From contig NZ_CP065997.1 in NCBI RefSeq assembly GCF_016127315.1, forward strand, positions 1,736,001-1,800,000: a stretch of 64,000 bases of DNA. The letters run 5' to 3'. The DNA comes from Achromobacter deleyi (GTDB lineage: Bacteria > Pseudomonadota > Gammaproteobacteria > Burkholderiales > Burkholderiaceae_B). The notes beneath the pieces were generated by a model. That model saw only the letters and a program-made list of their open reading frames with translations. It ran no database searches and was not told the DNA's origin. How positions within the stretch are numbered: the stretch's first letter is position 1; each line of letters begins with the position of its first letter. This document shows, piece after piece, positions 51,251-62,060 of this stretch. Made by a program: the position numbers and the translations under genes.

Positions 51251-52576
51251 GTGGCTAACGCGCAGGCATTGGGTAAAACCGGAACGCGGTACGGCGATCT
51301 CAAGCGCCGCCTCGTGTTCCTGGTGCTCGCCCTGGTGGTTTACCGTTTGGGTACACACATCCCCGTTCCGGGCATCAACCCGGACGCGCTGGCGGACTTG
51401 TTCCGTCAGAACCAGGGCGGGATCCTGGGCCTGTTCAACATGTTCTCGGGCGGGGCGCTCTCGCGCTTCTCGATTTTTGCCCTGGGGATCATGCCGTACA
51501 TTTCGGCATCCATCATCATGCAGTTGATGTCGGTGGTGGTGCCGTCGCTGGAAGCGCTCAAGAAAGAGGGCGAGGCCGGTCGTCGGAAGATTACCCAATA
51601 CACCCGCTACGGCACGGTCGTGCTGGCGCTGGTGCAGGCTGTGGGCATTTCGGTTGCGCTTGAGTCCCAGCAGGGACTTGTGATCGATCCGGGCATGCTG
51701 TTTCGCTTCACGACCGTCGTGACCCTGGTCACCGGCACCATGTTCGTCATGTGGCTGGGTGAGCAGATCACGGAACGCGGTCTCGGTAACGGGATTTCCA
51801 TCCTGATCTTCGCAGGTATCGTTGCGGGTCTGCCCGCGGCGCTGGCTGCACTGTTGGACCTGGTTCGCACCAACGCGATGTCCGTGCTGTCGGCACTGTT
51901 CATCGTGGCCCTGGTGGTGCTGGTTACCGCTTTTGTGGTGTTCGTGGAACGCGGACAGCGCAAGATCACGGTGAACTACGCCAAGCGTCAGGTCGGCAAC
52001 AAGGTCTACGGTGGTCAAAGCTCGCACCTGCCGCTGAAGCTGAACATGGCCGGGGTGATTCCGCCGATCTTCGCGTCGTCGATCATCCTGTTCCCGGCCA
52101 CGATCACGAGCTGGTTCTCCAGCAGTGAGAACATGCGCTGGCTTAGCGACCTGGCTGCGGCCCTGTCGCCTCGTCAACCGCTCTACATCACGCTGTACTC
52201 GGTCGCGATTATTTTCTTCTGCTTCTTCTACACGGCTCTGGTGTTCAACAGCCGCGAAACGGCGGACAACCTGAAGAAGAGTGGTGCGTTTGTTCCGGGC
52301 ATCCGTCCGGGCGAACAGACGGCCCGCTACATTGACAAGATCCTGATGCGTCTGACGCTCGCAGGTGCCATCTACATCACGTTGGTGTGCCTGTTGCCGG
52401 AATTCTTGGTAATGCGGTGGAACGTCCCCTTCTACTTCGGTGGTACGTCTCTGTTGATTATTGTGGTGGTGACGATGGATTTCATGGCACAGGTTCAGGC
52501 CTACATGATGTCTCACCAGTACGACTCGTTGCTCAAGAAGGCCAACTTCAAGGGCGCGGGTTTGCCGATGCGGTAA
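51251..52576 (+). CDS. secY: Preprotein translocase subunit SecY
   Basis: A 441-residue inner-membrane protein with ten helices that forms the Sec channel. It starts at GTG 51251 ([20 protein letters not shown]) after rplO. Marks are [16 protein letters not shown] (helix 1-2 plug region), [51 protein letters not shown] (cytosolic loop 4-5 that contacts SecA/ribosome) and [12 protein letters not shown]. All Sec-dependent exports in this window, including BcsB and BcsC, would use this channel. Confidence 0.98.
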   Translation: MANAQALGKTGTRYGDLKRRLVFLVLALVVYRLGTHIPVPGINPDALADLFRQNQGGILGLFNMFSGGALSRFSIFALGIMPYISASIIMQLMSVVVPSLEALKKEGEAGRRKITQYTRYGTVVLALVQAVGISVALESQQGLVIDPGMLFRFTTVVTLVTGTMFVMWLGEQITERGLGNGISILIFAGIVAGLPAALAALLDLVRTNAMSVLSALFIVALVVLVTAFVVFVERGQRKITVNYAKRQVGNKVYGGQSSHLPLKLNMAGVIPPIFASSIILFPATITSWFSSSENMRWLSDLAAALSPRQPLYITLYSVAIIFFCFFYTALVFNSRETADNLKKSGAFVPGIRPGEQTARYIDKILMRLTLAGAIYITLVCLLPEFLVMRWNVPFYFGGTSLLIIVVVTMDFMAQVQAYMMSHQYDSLLKKANFKGAGLPMR

Positions 52577-52584
52577 GCAAAAGA

Positions 52585-52803
52585 ATGTCCAAGGACGACG
52601 TCATTCAGATGCAAGGCGAGGTTCTTGAGAACCTCCCGAACGCGACATTTCGCGTCAAGCTCGAAAACGGCCACGTGGTGTTGGGCCATATTTCCGGCAA
52701 GATGCGTATGCATTACATCCGGATCCTGCCGGGTGACAAGGTCACAGTGGAGCTCACGCCCTATGATCTGACGCGAGCCAGGATTGTTTTCCGCTCCAAG
52801 TGA
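52585..52803 (+). CDS. infA: Translation initiation factor IF-1
   Basis: A 72-residue S1/OB-fold protein, exactly the family size. It opens [19 protein letters not shown] and carries [20 protein letters not shown] and [14 protein letters not shown]. It binds the 30S A site at initiation. It lies between secY and rpmJ, as in many betaproteobacteria, rather than elsewhere as in E. coli. Confidence 0.97.
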   Translation: MSKDDVIQMQGEVLENLPNATFRVKLENGHVVLGHISGKMRMHYIRILPGDKVTVELTPYDLTRARIVFRSK

Positions 52804-52837
52804 GCGAAACCGGATTACGGAAAATTAGGAGTCAACC

Positions 52838-52951
52838 ATGAAAGTAATGGCATCGGTTAAGCGGATCTGCCGCAACTGCAAAGTTATCAAACGTCACGGC
52901 GTGGTGCGCGTTATCTGCACCGACCCGCGTCACAAGCAGCGTCAAGGCTAA
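52838..52951 (+). CDS. rpmJ: 50S ribosomal protein L36 (zinc-binding)
   Basis: A 37-residue protein starting [15 protein letters not shown] and ending HKQRQG, with stop TAA at 52949-52951. Cys11, Cys14, Cys27 and His32 form the zinc site of the C-plus form. AGGAG lies seven bases before the ATG. This gene is too short for many gene finders. Confidence 0.96.
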
Positions 52952-52994
52952 CTCGGGTTAGCGACTACGCAACGGATTTATTCAAGGAACAGTC

Positions 52995-53360
52995 ATGGCC
53001 CGTATTGCTGGCATTAACATTCCGCCGCAACAGCACGCCGAGATCGGCCTGACCGCCATTTTTGGCATCGGTCGTACGCGCGCTCGCAAGATTTGCGAAG
53101 CGGCAAACGTACCCTTTGACAAAAAGGTCAAGGATCTGAGCGACGCTGAATTGGAACGCGTCCGCGAACATGTTGGTTTGTTCACGGTTGAAGGCGACCT
53201 GCGTCGTGAAGTGCAGCTCTCGATCAAGCGTTTGATCGACCTGGGAACCTACCGCGGCATGCGCCACAAGCGCGGCCTGCCCGTGCGCGGCCAGCGCACT
53301 CGCACCAACGCCCGGACCCGCAAGGGCCCGCGTCGTGCTGCTGCGTCCCTGAAGAAATAA
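52995..53360 (+). CDS. rpsM: 30S ribosomal protein S13
   Basis: A 121-residue S13. [20 protein letters not shown] and [16 protein letters not shown] form the N-terminal part; [20 protein letters not shown] is the conserved basic tail that contacts tRNA and bridge B1. It starts the alpha part of the cluster. The 43-base gap from rpmJ seems too short for an E. coli-like S4 control pseudoknot. Confidence 0.98.
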   Translation: MARIAGINIPPQQHAEIGLTAIFGIGRTRARKICEAANVPFDKKVKDLSDAELERVREHVGLFTVEGDLRREVQLSIKRLIDLGTYRGMRHKRGLPVRGQRTRTNARTRKGPRRAAASLKK

Positions 53361-53375
53361 TCGAGGAACTGGATT

Positions 53376-53777
53376 ATGGCGAAAGCTTCCACCAGCGGCG
53401 CTTCGCGCGTGCGCAAAAAGGTCAAGAAGAACGTCTCGGACGGCATCGCGCACGTTCACGCTTCGTTCAACAACACCATCATCACCATCACCGACCGTCA
53501 GGGCAACGCTTTGTCGTGGGCCACGTCGGGCGGTGCCGGCTTCAAGGGTTCGCGTAAGTCGACCCCGTTCGCCGCGCAGGTCGCCGCTGAAACGGCCGGC
53601 CGTGTCGCGCTGGAATACGGCATCAAGACGCTGGAAGTGCGTATCAAGGGCCCCGGCCCCGGCCGTGAGTCGTCGGTCCGCGCGCTGAACGCGCTGGGCA
53701 TCAAGATCTCGTCCATCGCCGACATCACGCCCGTTCCGCACAACGGCTGCCGTCCGCCGAAGCGTCGTCGTATCTAA
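53376..53777 (+). CDS. rpsK: 30S ribosomal protein S11
   Basis: A 133-residue S11. Basic N-terminus [19 protein letters not shown], then [20 protein letters not shown], and the C-terminal [18 protein letters not shown] signature. It is in the 30S platform by the mRNA exit. It follows rpsM by fifteen bases. Confidence 0.98.
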   Translation: MAKASTSGASRVRKKVKKNVSDGIAHVHASFNNTIITITDRQGNALSWATSGGAGFKGSRKSTPFAAQVAAETAGRVALEYGIKTLEVRIKGPGPGRESSVRALNALGIKISSIADITPVPHNGCRPPKRRRI

Positions 53778-53788
53778 AGGGAATCCAC

Positions 53789-54412
53789 ATGGCACGTTAT
53801 ATTGGACCCAAATGCAAGCTCTCGCGCCGCGAGGGTACTGACCTGTTCCTGAAGAGCGCCCGTCGCTCGCTGGATTCCAAGTGCAAGCTGGATTCCAAGC
53901 CTGGCCAACACGGCCGCACTTCGGGTGCCCGCACTTCCGACTACGGCCTGCAGCTGCGCGAAAAGCAAAAGCTCAAGCGCATGTACGGCGTGCTGGAAAA
54001 GCAATTCCGCAAGTACTTCGCTGAAGCCGAGCGCCGCCGTGGCAACACCGGCGAAACGCTGATCCAGCTGCTGGAATCGCGCCTGGACAACGTCGTCTAC
54101 CGCATGGGCTTCGGCTCGACCCGCGCCGAAGCTCGCCAGCTGGTGAGCCACCGCGCCATCGAACTGAACGGCCACACCGCCGACATCGCTTCGATGCTGG
54201 TCAAGGCTGGCGACATCATCTCGATCCGCGAAAAGGCCAAGAAGCAAGGCCGTATCAAGGAATCGCTCGACCTGGCCACCAGCATCGGCATCCCCCAGTG
54301 GGTGGAAGTCGACACGACCAAGCTGACCGGCACGTTCAAGTCGGCCCCCGATCGCGCTGACGTCGCTCGCGACATCAACGAATCGATGGTCGTCGAACTG
54401 TACTCGCGTTAA
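53789..54412 (+). CDS. rpsD: 30S ribosomal protein S4
   Basis: A 207-residue S4, a primary 16S binder. N-terminus [20 protein letters not shown], then KSGQHG-like [13 protein letters not shown], and the S4 RNA-binding domain [20 protein letters not shown] with [11 protein letters not shown]. The set of four zinc Cys is missing, so it is the C-minus type. In E. coli S4 represses the alpha operon. A 213-base gap follows before rpoA, longer than usual. Confidence 0.98.
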   Translation: MARYIGPKCKLSRREGTDLFLKSARRSLDSKCKLDSKPGQHGRTSGARTSDYGLQLREKQKLKRMYGVLEKQFRKYFAEAERRRGNTGETLIQLLESRLDNVVYRMGFGSTRAEARQLVSHRAIELNGHTADIASMLVKAGDIISIREKAKKQGRIKESLDLATSIGIPQWVEVDTTKLTGTFKSAPDRADVARDINESMVVELYSR

Positions 54413-54484
54413 TCACGCCTGCCGGCGCCTCCTTCGCAAGGTGCTGGCACGCTGGTTTCGCGACCGGTTTGCAAGTCTCGCAGC

Positions 54485-54552
54485 AGCCCGCTTTCCGCCT
54501 TTTGGCGGGGCGGGCTTTGCGGTAAGTATCGGGCGTTTTTTTTCATCGCCCG
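54485..54552 (+). promoter_or_regulatory. Hairpin cluster with U8 run between rpsD and rpoA
   Basis: A first stem AGCCCGC/GCGGGCT (54485-54491 with 54510-54516) encloses a second CCGCC/GGCGG stem. A later CGGGCG (54530-54535) is followed by eight T residues and by CGCCCG (54547-54552), with which it can pair. GCCCG (54486-54490) can instead pair with CGGGC (54530-54534), placing the U8 run right after a stem. The alternatives are mutually exclusive, as in an attenuator. Confidence 0.45.
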
Positions 54553-54625
54553 CGTTTCACGTTTCAACCTGTCCATCAGCCTTATCGGTGTAACGAGCCG
54601 AGGGTATTGAAAAGGAACACAGTAC

Positions 54626-55612
54626 ATGTCCACTCAAGGTTTCCTGAAGCCGCGCTCCATTGAAGTCGAACCGGTCGGCACCCACCATGCCAAGATCGTG
54701 ATGGAGCCGTTCGAGCGCGGCTACGGCCATACGCTGGGCAACGCCCTGCGCCGCATCCTGCTGTCTTCGATGACCGGCTACGCGCCGACCGAAGTCCAGA
54801 TGACGGGCGTGGTGCACGAATACTCGACCATCCCGGGCGTTCGCGAAGATGTCGTCGACATCCTGCTGAACCTGAAGGGCGTGGTCTTCAAGCTGCACAA
54901 TCGTGACGAAGTCACCCTGGTCCTGCGCAAGACCGGCGCCGGCACCGTGCTGGCCAGCGACATCGAGCTGCCGCACGACGTCGAGATCATCAACCCCGGC
55001 CACGCCATCTGCAACCTGACGGACGCGGGCAAGCTGGAAATGCAGATCAAGGTCGAAAAGGGTCGCGGCTACGTGCCGGGCAACGTGCGCGCGCTGTCGG
55101 AAGACCGCACCCACACCATCGGCCGCATCGTTCTGGACGCCTCGTTCAGCCCGGTCCGCCGCGTCAGCTACGCGGTTGAAAGCGCCCGCGTGGAACAGCG
55201 CACCGACCTGGACAAGCTGGTCCTGGACATCGAAACCAACGGCGTCATCTCGCCCGAGGAAGCGGTGCGCCAGTCGGCTCGCATCCTGATGGACCAGATC
55301 TCGGTCTTCGCCGCCCTGGAAGGCGCCGGCGATTCGTACGAAGCCCCGGTCCGCGGCACGCCGCAGATCGACCCGGTGCTGCTGCGTCCGGTCGACGACC
55401 TGGAACTGACCGTGCGTTCGGCCAACTGCCTGAAGGCCGAAAACATCTACTACATCGGCGACCTGATCCAGCGTACCGAGAACGAACTGCTCAAGACCCC
55501 GAACCTGGGTCGCAAGTCGCTCAACGAGATCAAGGAAGTCCTGGCCGCACGCGGCCTGACGCTGGGCATGAAGCTCGAAAACTGGCCCCCGCTGGGCCTG
55601 GAGCGTCCGTAA
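54626..55612 (+). CDS. rpoA: RNA polymerase alpha subunit
   Basis: A 328-residue alpha subunit. The N-terminal dimerisation domain has [20 protein letters not shown] and [19 protein letters not shown]; the C-terminal domain has [19 protein letters not shown] and [19 protein letters not shown], which bind UP elements and activators. AAAAGGAACACAGTAC precedes the ATG. It is in the usual alpha-operon place but separated from both rpsD and rplQ by unusually long gaps with hairpins. Confidence 0.99.
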   Translation: MSTQGFLKPRSIEVEPVGTHHAKIVMEPFERGYGHTLGNALRRILLSSMTGYAPTEVQMTGVVHEYSTIPGVREDVVDILLNLKGVVFKLHNRDEVTLVLRKTGAGTVLASDIELPHDVEIINPGHAICNLTDAGKLEMQIKVEKGRGYVPGNVRALSEDRTHTIGRIVLDASFSPVRRVSYAVESARVEQRTDLDKLVLDIETNGVISPEEAVRQSARILMDQISVFAALEGAGDSYEAPVRGTPQIDPVLLRPVDDLELTVRSANCLKAENIYYIGDLIQRTENELLKTPNLGRKSLNEIKEVLAARGLTLGMKLENWPPLGLERP

Positions 55613-55627
55613 GTCTTGCAAGGGTGG

Positions 55628-55678
55628 CGCCCCTCTCGCGGGGGCGTTTCCCGCGGCGCCCGGCCTCATCGCCGGGCG
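55628..55678 (+). terminator. Two tandem GC-rich hairpins between rpoA and rplQ
   Basis: The first stem is CGCCCC (55628-55633) with GGGGCG (55641-55646), followed by TTTC. The second is CGCCCGGC (55657-55664) with GCCGGGCG (55671-55678), followed by GTTTG. Both U-tracts are short, so they may be partial terminators or 3'-end stabilisers rather than full stops. Confidence 0.45.
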
Positions 55679-55800
55679 GTTTGCGAAACCGTCGTAAAAT
55701 GCACCGTTTTCCACCGGACCGCGGCCTGATTGCAGGTTGATAGAAGAGCCGGATAACCCGATGGCGGAAACGCCTTCATTAGATTCAAAGGATACTTATC

Positions 55801-56193
55801 ATGCGTCACGGTAATGGCTTGCGTAAGCTCAACCGCACCAGCAGTCACCGTCTTGCCATGTTCCGCAACATGGCCGTTTCGTTGATCACCCACGAAGCCA
55901 TCAAGACCACGCTGCCCAAGGCGAAAGAACTGCGCCGCGTCATCGAACCCCTGATCACGCTGGGTAAAGAACCCACCCTCGCGAACAAGCGTCTGGCTTT
56001 TGCCCGTCTGCGCGATCGCGACGCCGTGGTGAAGCTGTTCGCCGAAATCGGCCCGCGCTACGCGGCCCGCAACGGCGGCTACACCCGCGTGCTGAAGATG
56101 GGTTTCCGTCAAGGCGACAACGCTCCCATGGCTTTCATGGAGCTGGTCGACCGTCCGGAAGTCGATGAGGCCGCTGAGGACAGCGCCGAATAA
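55801..56193 (+). CDS. rplQ: 50S ribosomal protein L17
   Basis: A 130-residue L17. [20 protein letters not shown] is diagnostic, followed by [28 protein letters not shown] sequence and [19 protein letters not shown]. It lies near the exit tunnel. AAAGGATACTTATC precedes the ATG. A strong terminator follows, closing the cluster. Confidence 0.98.
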   Translation: MRHGNGLRKLNRTSSHRLAMFRNMAVSLITHEAIKTTLPKAKELRRVIEPLITLGKEPTLANKRLAFARLRDRDAVVKLFAEIGPRYAARNGGYTRVLKMGFRQGDNAPMAFMELVDRPEVDEAAEDSAE

Positions 56194-56214
56194 GTTTCGG
56201 TGTCTAGATAAGCG

Positions 56215-56249
56215 ACAAGGGCGGGTCTTCGGACCCGCCCTTGTTTTTT
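56215..56249 (+). terminator. Strong intrinsic terminator of the ribosomal cluster
   Basis: A perfect 13-bp stem (56215-56227 with 56232-56244) caps a TTCG tetraloop and is followed by five to six T residues. It lies 21 bases after the rplQ stop. Confidence 0.95.
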
Positions 56250-56294
56250 GCGCGACGCTTGCGGGCCGCCCAGGCGGCGCAGGCGCGCCGATCG

Positions 56295-56732
56295 CTACGA
56301 GGCGTGCAGTTCCCCCCGTAATTGCGCGGCGGTGGCCGCCAGCGCCTCCTGGGGCGCCTGGGGCGGCATGCGGAAGGTCAGGTCCTGCTGCTCGATGTAC
56401 TGGGTCGAGGTCACGTCCTGCGGATGGTGCATGGGGATCACGTGCGCGTGGGTGTGCGCCACGTGGATGCCGGTGAAGGCGAAACCGACGCGGTCCACGC
56501 CGTACAGCCGCTTCATGTGCCGGCCCAGCTTCTGCCCCAGGTTGACGATGTGGCCGGCCAGGTCGGCGGGCATGTCCTCGTAGTACGGATAGTGCTGCTT
56601 GGGGATGATGAGCGTGTGCCCGGGGCGCACCGGCTGGATGTCCAGGAAGGCCATCAGGCGCTCGTCTTCGTGGATGATGTGGGCCGGGATCTCGCGGCGG
56701 GCGATGCGGCAGAACAGACAGTTATCGGACAT
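56295..56732 (-). CDS. HIT family protein
   Basis: A 145-residue histidine triad hydrolase. SDNCLFCRIARREIPAHII opens the chain as in HIT proteins, GHTLIIPKQHYPYYEDMP lies in the middle, and THAHVIPMHH carries the H-x-H-x-H active site. Such proteins hydrolyse nucleoside phosphoramidates or dinucleoside polyphosphates. ATG 56732 is chosen because the conserved sequence starts at once; longer reading gives no conserved extension. Convergent with rplQ, divergent from cutA. Confidence 0.9.
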   Translation of the reverse strand: MSDNCLFCRIARREIPAHIIHEDERLMAFLDIQPVRPGHTLIIPKQHYPYYEDMPADLAGHIVNLGQKLGRHMKRLYGVDRVGFAFTGIHVAHTHAHVIPMHHPQDVTSTQYIEQQDLTFRMPPQAPQEALAATAAQLRGELHAS

Positions 56733-56851
56733 GCTTGCCTCGGTGGGAATGAGCGCGCGGCGGCCGTGGGTCTGATTGTCGGCGGGCGCGGGCGGCGATA
56801 CCGATAAAATACCCCGAGTTACATCCCACACGGGTATTCCCAGGAGGCTCC

Positions 56852-57199
56852 ATGTTGCGCGATGACGACGTCGTGCTGGTCATCAGCAATGCGCCGGACC
56901 TGCTGCTGGCCAAGCGCATCGCCCACGTGCTGGTCGAGGATGGCCTGGCCGCCTGCGTGAACCTTGGCGCGCCCGGCCTGTCCATCTACCAGTGGCAAGG
57001 CGAGGTGGAAGGGGCCGAGGAAATCCCCATCCACGTCAAGACCACCTACGCGCGCCACCCGGCCGTGGTCCAGGCCCTGGCGCAGATGCACCCCTACGAC
57101 GTGCCCGAAATCATCGTGCTGCCGGTCATCGGCGGCGCCGCGCCCTATCTCGACTGGGTGCGCCAGCAAACGGCCGTCGTGCAGAACAAGAGAGACTGA
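56852..57199 (+). CDS. cutA: Divalent cation tolerance protein CutA
   Basis: A 115-residue trimeric CutA1. VVLVISNAPDLLLAKRIAHV, LEDGLAACVN-like VEDGLAACVNLG, IYQWQGEVEGAEEIPIHVKT and HPYDVPEIIVLPV are family marks. The protein is small and cytosolic, linked to copper tolerance in E. coli, where cutA lies next to dsbD just as here. AGGAGG precedes the ATG. The stop shares a base with the dsbD start. Confidence 0.94.
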   Translation: MLRDDDVVLVISNAPDLLLAKRIAHVLVEDGLAACVNLGAPGLSIYQWQGEVEGAEEIPIHVKTTYARHPAVVQALAQMHPYDVPEIIVLPVIGGAAPYLDWVRQQTAVVQNKRD

Positions 57200-59076
57200 T
57201 GTTGCAACCCGCGGTCCGAACCGGCGCACCGATGCGTGCCTTTTTCCCCAAGTTGCTGGCGTTGCTGGCCATGGCCATGCTGTGGCTGGCCTGGAACGCG
57301 CCGGCGCGCGCCGAGGCCGAGTTCCTCGAGCCCGAAAAAGCCTTCGTCTTCAGCGCGGCGATGGCCACGCCCGATACCGTCGAGCTGCGTTTCCGCGTGG
57401 CGCCTGGCTACTACATGTACCGCGAGCGCTTCGGCATCAGCATCAGCCCGCTGGGCGCGGCCACGCTGGGCGAGCCGGTCTACCCCAAGGGTGACGTCAA
57501 GTACGACCCGACCTTCGAGAAAGACATGGAGGTCTATCACCAGGACGTGCTGATCCGCGTGCCGGTGACGCCCGGCGGCCAGCCGTTCACGCTGACGCTG
57601 ACCGGCCAGGGCTGCGCCGACGCCGGCCTGTGCTACCCGCCGATGGACAGCAGCGTGAAGCTGACGCCGGTGGCGGGCGGCTACGCCCTGGCGGGCAGCG
57701 GCGGCGCATCCGCCGCGCCGGCCGCGGCTTCGAGCGGCGGCCTGAGCGCGCTGGTGAACGCCGGCGATACCGGCCTGGCCGATGCCCTGGGCGGGCTGGG
57801 CTGGATCAAGACGGCCGGCGTGTTCCTGGTGCTGGGCCTGCTGCTGGCGTTCACGCCCTGCGTGCTGCCCATGATCCCCATCCTGTCCTCGATCGTGCTG
57901 GGCGGCGCCAGCCAGGAACGCCCGACGCGCGGCCGCGGCCTGGCGCTGGCGGCGACCTATGTGCTGGGCATGTCGGTGGTCTACACCGCGCTGGGCGTGG
58001 CCGCCGGCCTGAGCGGCGCGGGCCTGGCCGCGTGGCTGCAGACGCCATGGATCCTGACGCTGTTCGCGATCCTGCTGGCGGTGCTGGCGCTGGCGATGTT
58101 CGATGCCTTCACCTTCCAGATGCCGTCCGGCATCCAGGCGCGGCTGGCCGAAAGGTCGTCGCGCATTCCCGGCGGCCGCTATACCGGCGCCTTGCTGATG
58201 GGCGCGCTGTCGGCGCTGATCGTCGGGCCGTGCGTGGCCGCGCCGCTGGCCGGCGCGCTGCTGTACATCTCGCAGACCGGCGACGTGGTGCTGGGCGGTT
58301 CGGCCCTGTTCGCGATGGCGTGGGGCATGGGCGTGCCGCTGCTGATCGTCGGCGCCTCGTCGGGCGCGCTGCTGCCCAAGGCCGGTCCGTGGATGGATGG
58401 CGTCAAGCGGCTGTTCGGCATGCTGCTGCTGGCGACCGCGTGGTGGATGCTGATTCCGGTGGTGCCGACCTGGGTGCAGATGACCGGCTGGGCCTTCCTG
58501 GCGATCGTCGGCGCGGTGATGCTGCGCGCGTTCGACGCGCTGCCGGCCGGCGCCGGCTCGGCGCGCATGTTCGGCAAGGGCATCGGCCTGTTGCTGGCCC
58601 TGGCCGCCGCCGCGTGGCTGATCGGCGCGGCCAGCGGCGGCCGCGACGTGCTGCAGCCGCTGTCGCACTTTGCCTCCGGCGGCCCGGCCGCGGCCGGCAC
58701 CGCGGCGCATGCCGGCGAGATGCAATTCAAGCGCGTGCGCAACAACGCCGAGCTGGATGCGCTGCTGGCCCAGAGCCAGCAGCCGGTGATGCTGGATTTC
58801 TACGCCGACTGGTGCGTGTCGTGCCGCGAGATGGAGCGCTTCACCTTCACCGATCCGGGCGTGGCGCAACGCATGGCCGGCATGCTGCTGGTGCAGGCCG
58901 ACGTGACCGCCAACAATGCCGACGACCGCGCGCTGCTCAAGCGCTTCCGCCTGTTCGGCCCGCCGGGCATCATGTTCTTCGAACCCGGCGGCAAGGAGCT
59001 GCCGGACGCGCGCGTGGTGGGCTTCCAGGACGCCAAGCGTTTCACCGAATCGCTGGACCGCGTGCTATTGCGCTGA
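57199..59076 (+). CDS. dsbD: Thiol:disulfide interchange protein DsbD
   Basis: A 625-residue inner-membrane reductase passing electrons from cytosolic thioredoxin to the periplasm. After a signal peptide (LLALLAMAMLWLAWNAPARA) comes the N-terminal domain with C139 and C145 (GCADAGLCYPP). Eight membrane helices contain C221 (TPCVLPM) and C345 (GPCVAAP), and the C-terminal thioredoxin domain has DWCVSC (C539, C542). All six redox cysteines are present. ATG 57199 overlaps the cutA stop; ATG 57232 is an alternative. It would keep DsbC and the cytochrome c maturation system reduced. Confidence 0.96.
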   Translation: MLQPAVRTGAPMRAFFPKLLALLAMAMLWLAWNAPARAEAEFLEPEKAFVFSAAMATPDTVELRFRVAPGYYMYRERFGISISPLGAATLGEPVYPKGDVKYDPTFEKDMEVYHQDVLIRVPVTPGGQPFTLTLTGQGCADAGLCYPPMDSSVKLTPVAGGYALAGSGGASAAPAAASSGGLSALVNAGDTGLADALGGLGWIKTAGVFLVLGLLLAFTPCVLPMIPILSSIVLGGASQERPTRGRGLALAATYVLGMSVVYTALGVAAGLSGAGLAAWLQTPWILTLFAILLAVLALAMFDAFTFQMPSGIQARLAERSSRIPGGRYTGALLMGALSALIVGPCVAAPLAGALLYISQTGDVVLGGSALFAMAWGMGVPLLIVGASSGALLPKAGPWMDGVKRLFGMLLLATAWWMLIPVVPTWVQMTGWAFLAIVGAVMLRAFDALPAGAGSARMFGKGIGLLLALAAAAWLIGAASGGRDVLQPLSHFASGGPAAAGTAAHAGEMQFKRVRNNAELDALLAQSQQPVMLDFYADWCVSCREMERFTFTDPGVAQRMAGMLLVQADVTANNADDRALLKRFRLFGPPGIMFFEPGGKELPDARVVGFQDAKRFTESLDRVLLR

Positions 59077-59147
59077 GCGGCGGCCGGCCGCTACCATGAG
59101 GGCTCGCGCCGCGTGGGCGGCGCCTCCAACCCCTCAGGCCGGCGCCC

Positions 59148-60071
59148 GTGACGTCTCCGACAGTCGATGCAAGCCAGGACCGCACCGGTCTGATCTATCT
59201 GCAACTGATGTTCGTCATGGCCACCTGGGGCCTGAACATCGTCTCCATCAAATACCTGACGCAGCACATGGATATCCGCGCCCTGGCGGCCTTGCGGATC
59301 GCCGTGGCGTTCGTCGCCGTCACGCTCATCGTCAAGGCGCGCCGCGGCCGCATTCCGAAACTGGGGCGGGTGGAACTGGGCTGGGTCGCGCTGGCCGGTT
59401 TCCTGGTGGTGTACGCGCACCAGACCGCGCTGGTGTACGGATTGCAGTTCTCGTCGGCCGCCAATGGCACGCTGCTGATGGCCACCAGTCCCTTGCTGTC
59501 GGCGCTGCTGGCGGCGCTGTTCTATCGCGAAAAACTCACGTGGCTGCGGATCGCCGGCGCCTTGCTGGGCCTGGCCGGCGTGGCGATGGTGGTGGTGGGC
59601 AGCGGCGCGCAACTGGGGCTGACCGGCTGGGGCGACGCCATCGTGTTCCTGGCGGTGGCGGTGTTCGTGTTCGGCGGGCTGGTGATCCAGCGCATCTCGC
59701 GCACGCTCGATCCGCTGGCGATGCTCTGGTACATGTACCTGGCCGGCGGCCTGATGCTGATGGTGCATGCGGCCATGACGCCATCGTCTTATGAAGCGGA
59801 CAGCTGGAGCATGACGTGGTGGCCGTGGCTGGTGCTGCTGTTCTCGGCGGTGATCGCCTCGGGCGTCAGCAACATCCTGTGGAACGCGGGCATCGCCAGG
59901 CTGGGCATCAGCCGCGCGGCGCTGTTCGTGAACTGGCTGCCGATCTTCGGCCTGCTGTTCGCGGCGCTGTTCCTGGACGAGCACGTGACGCTGGTGCACG
60001 TGGCGGGGCTGGCCTGCATTCTCAGCGGCACCTGGCTCGGCCTGCGCCGCGGCGCGCCGGCGTTGCGTTGA
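59148..60071 (+). CDS. EamA-type (DMT superfamily) transporter
   Basis: A 307-residue membrane protein with ten helices in two EamA repeats (about 15-145 and 160-295). GLIYLQLMFVMATWGLNIVS opens the first and ends in ALLGLAGVAMVVVG; the second closes with VAGLACILSGTWLG. Such proteins export or import small metabolites such as amino acids or bases. GTG 59148 has no strong ribosome site. It is convergent with hemB. No substrate can be inferred. Confidence 0.88.
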   Translation: MTSPTVDASQDRTGLIYLQLMFVMATWGLNIVSIKYLTQHMDIRALAALRIAVAFVAVTLIVKARRGRIPKLGRVELGWVALAGFLVVYAHQTALVYGLQFSSAANGTLLMATSPLLSALLAALFYREKLTWLRIAGALLGLAGVAMVVVGSGAQLGLTGWGDAIVFLAVAVFVFGGLVIQRISRTLDPLAMLWYMYLAGGLMLMVHAAMTPSSYEADSWSMTWWPWLVLLFSAVIASGVSNILWNAGIARLGISRAALFVNWLPIFGLLFAALFLDEHVTLVHVAGLACILSGTWLGLRRGAPALR

Positions 60072-60078
60072 AAAGCGC

Positions 60079-60099
60079 GGCGGACCGCAAAGGTCCGCC
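60079..60099. terminator. Hairpin between convergent transporter and hemB genes
   Basis: GGCGGACC (60079-60086) and GGTCCGCC (60092-60099) form an 8-bp stem around GCAAA. On the reverse strand, GCGC then four T residues follow, so it is a moderate terminator for hemB; on the forward strand no T-run follows. Confidence 0.6.
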
Positions 60100-60169
60100 G
60101 GCGTAGTGCGCGCATCATGTCGATGCGCCCGGATGACAAGCGGGGTCAGTGCGGCCCCGCCAGCCGCAA

Positions 60170-61806
<1,637 letters not shown>

Positions 61807-61843
61807 GGATGGCTTTGGCTACAGTTGGTTTCGAGCCCTATTG

Positions 61844-61849
61844 TATAAT
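61844..61849 (+). promoter_or_regulatory. Candidate -10 element upstream of cytochrome c4 gene
   Basis: A perfect TATAAT preceded by TTG lies in the 254-bp gap between the divergent engB and cytochrome genes. No good -35 box is found at normal spacing, so the call is weak. It would give a leader of about 205 bases, containing a GGCGC/GCGCC hairpin around a T5 loop just ahead of the start region. Confidence 0.35.
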
Positions 61850-62060
61850 CCGGCGTTTGCAACAGTGGTCCCCGTGCGCGGAGCCGTCTCTTTTGCTTAC
61901 TGTTGAGGGCATTTCGTACCAGCCGGCCAGCCGGTTTCCCAGGTACCCCGGCCTTTGACGAGCAGGCAAACGGCAAATCAGGTTCGATACGGTTTTCCAG
62001 ATGTGCGGGCAGGCGTGGGCGCCTTTTTGCGCCTTGATCGATGTGATCGTCGAGGTCTTC

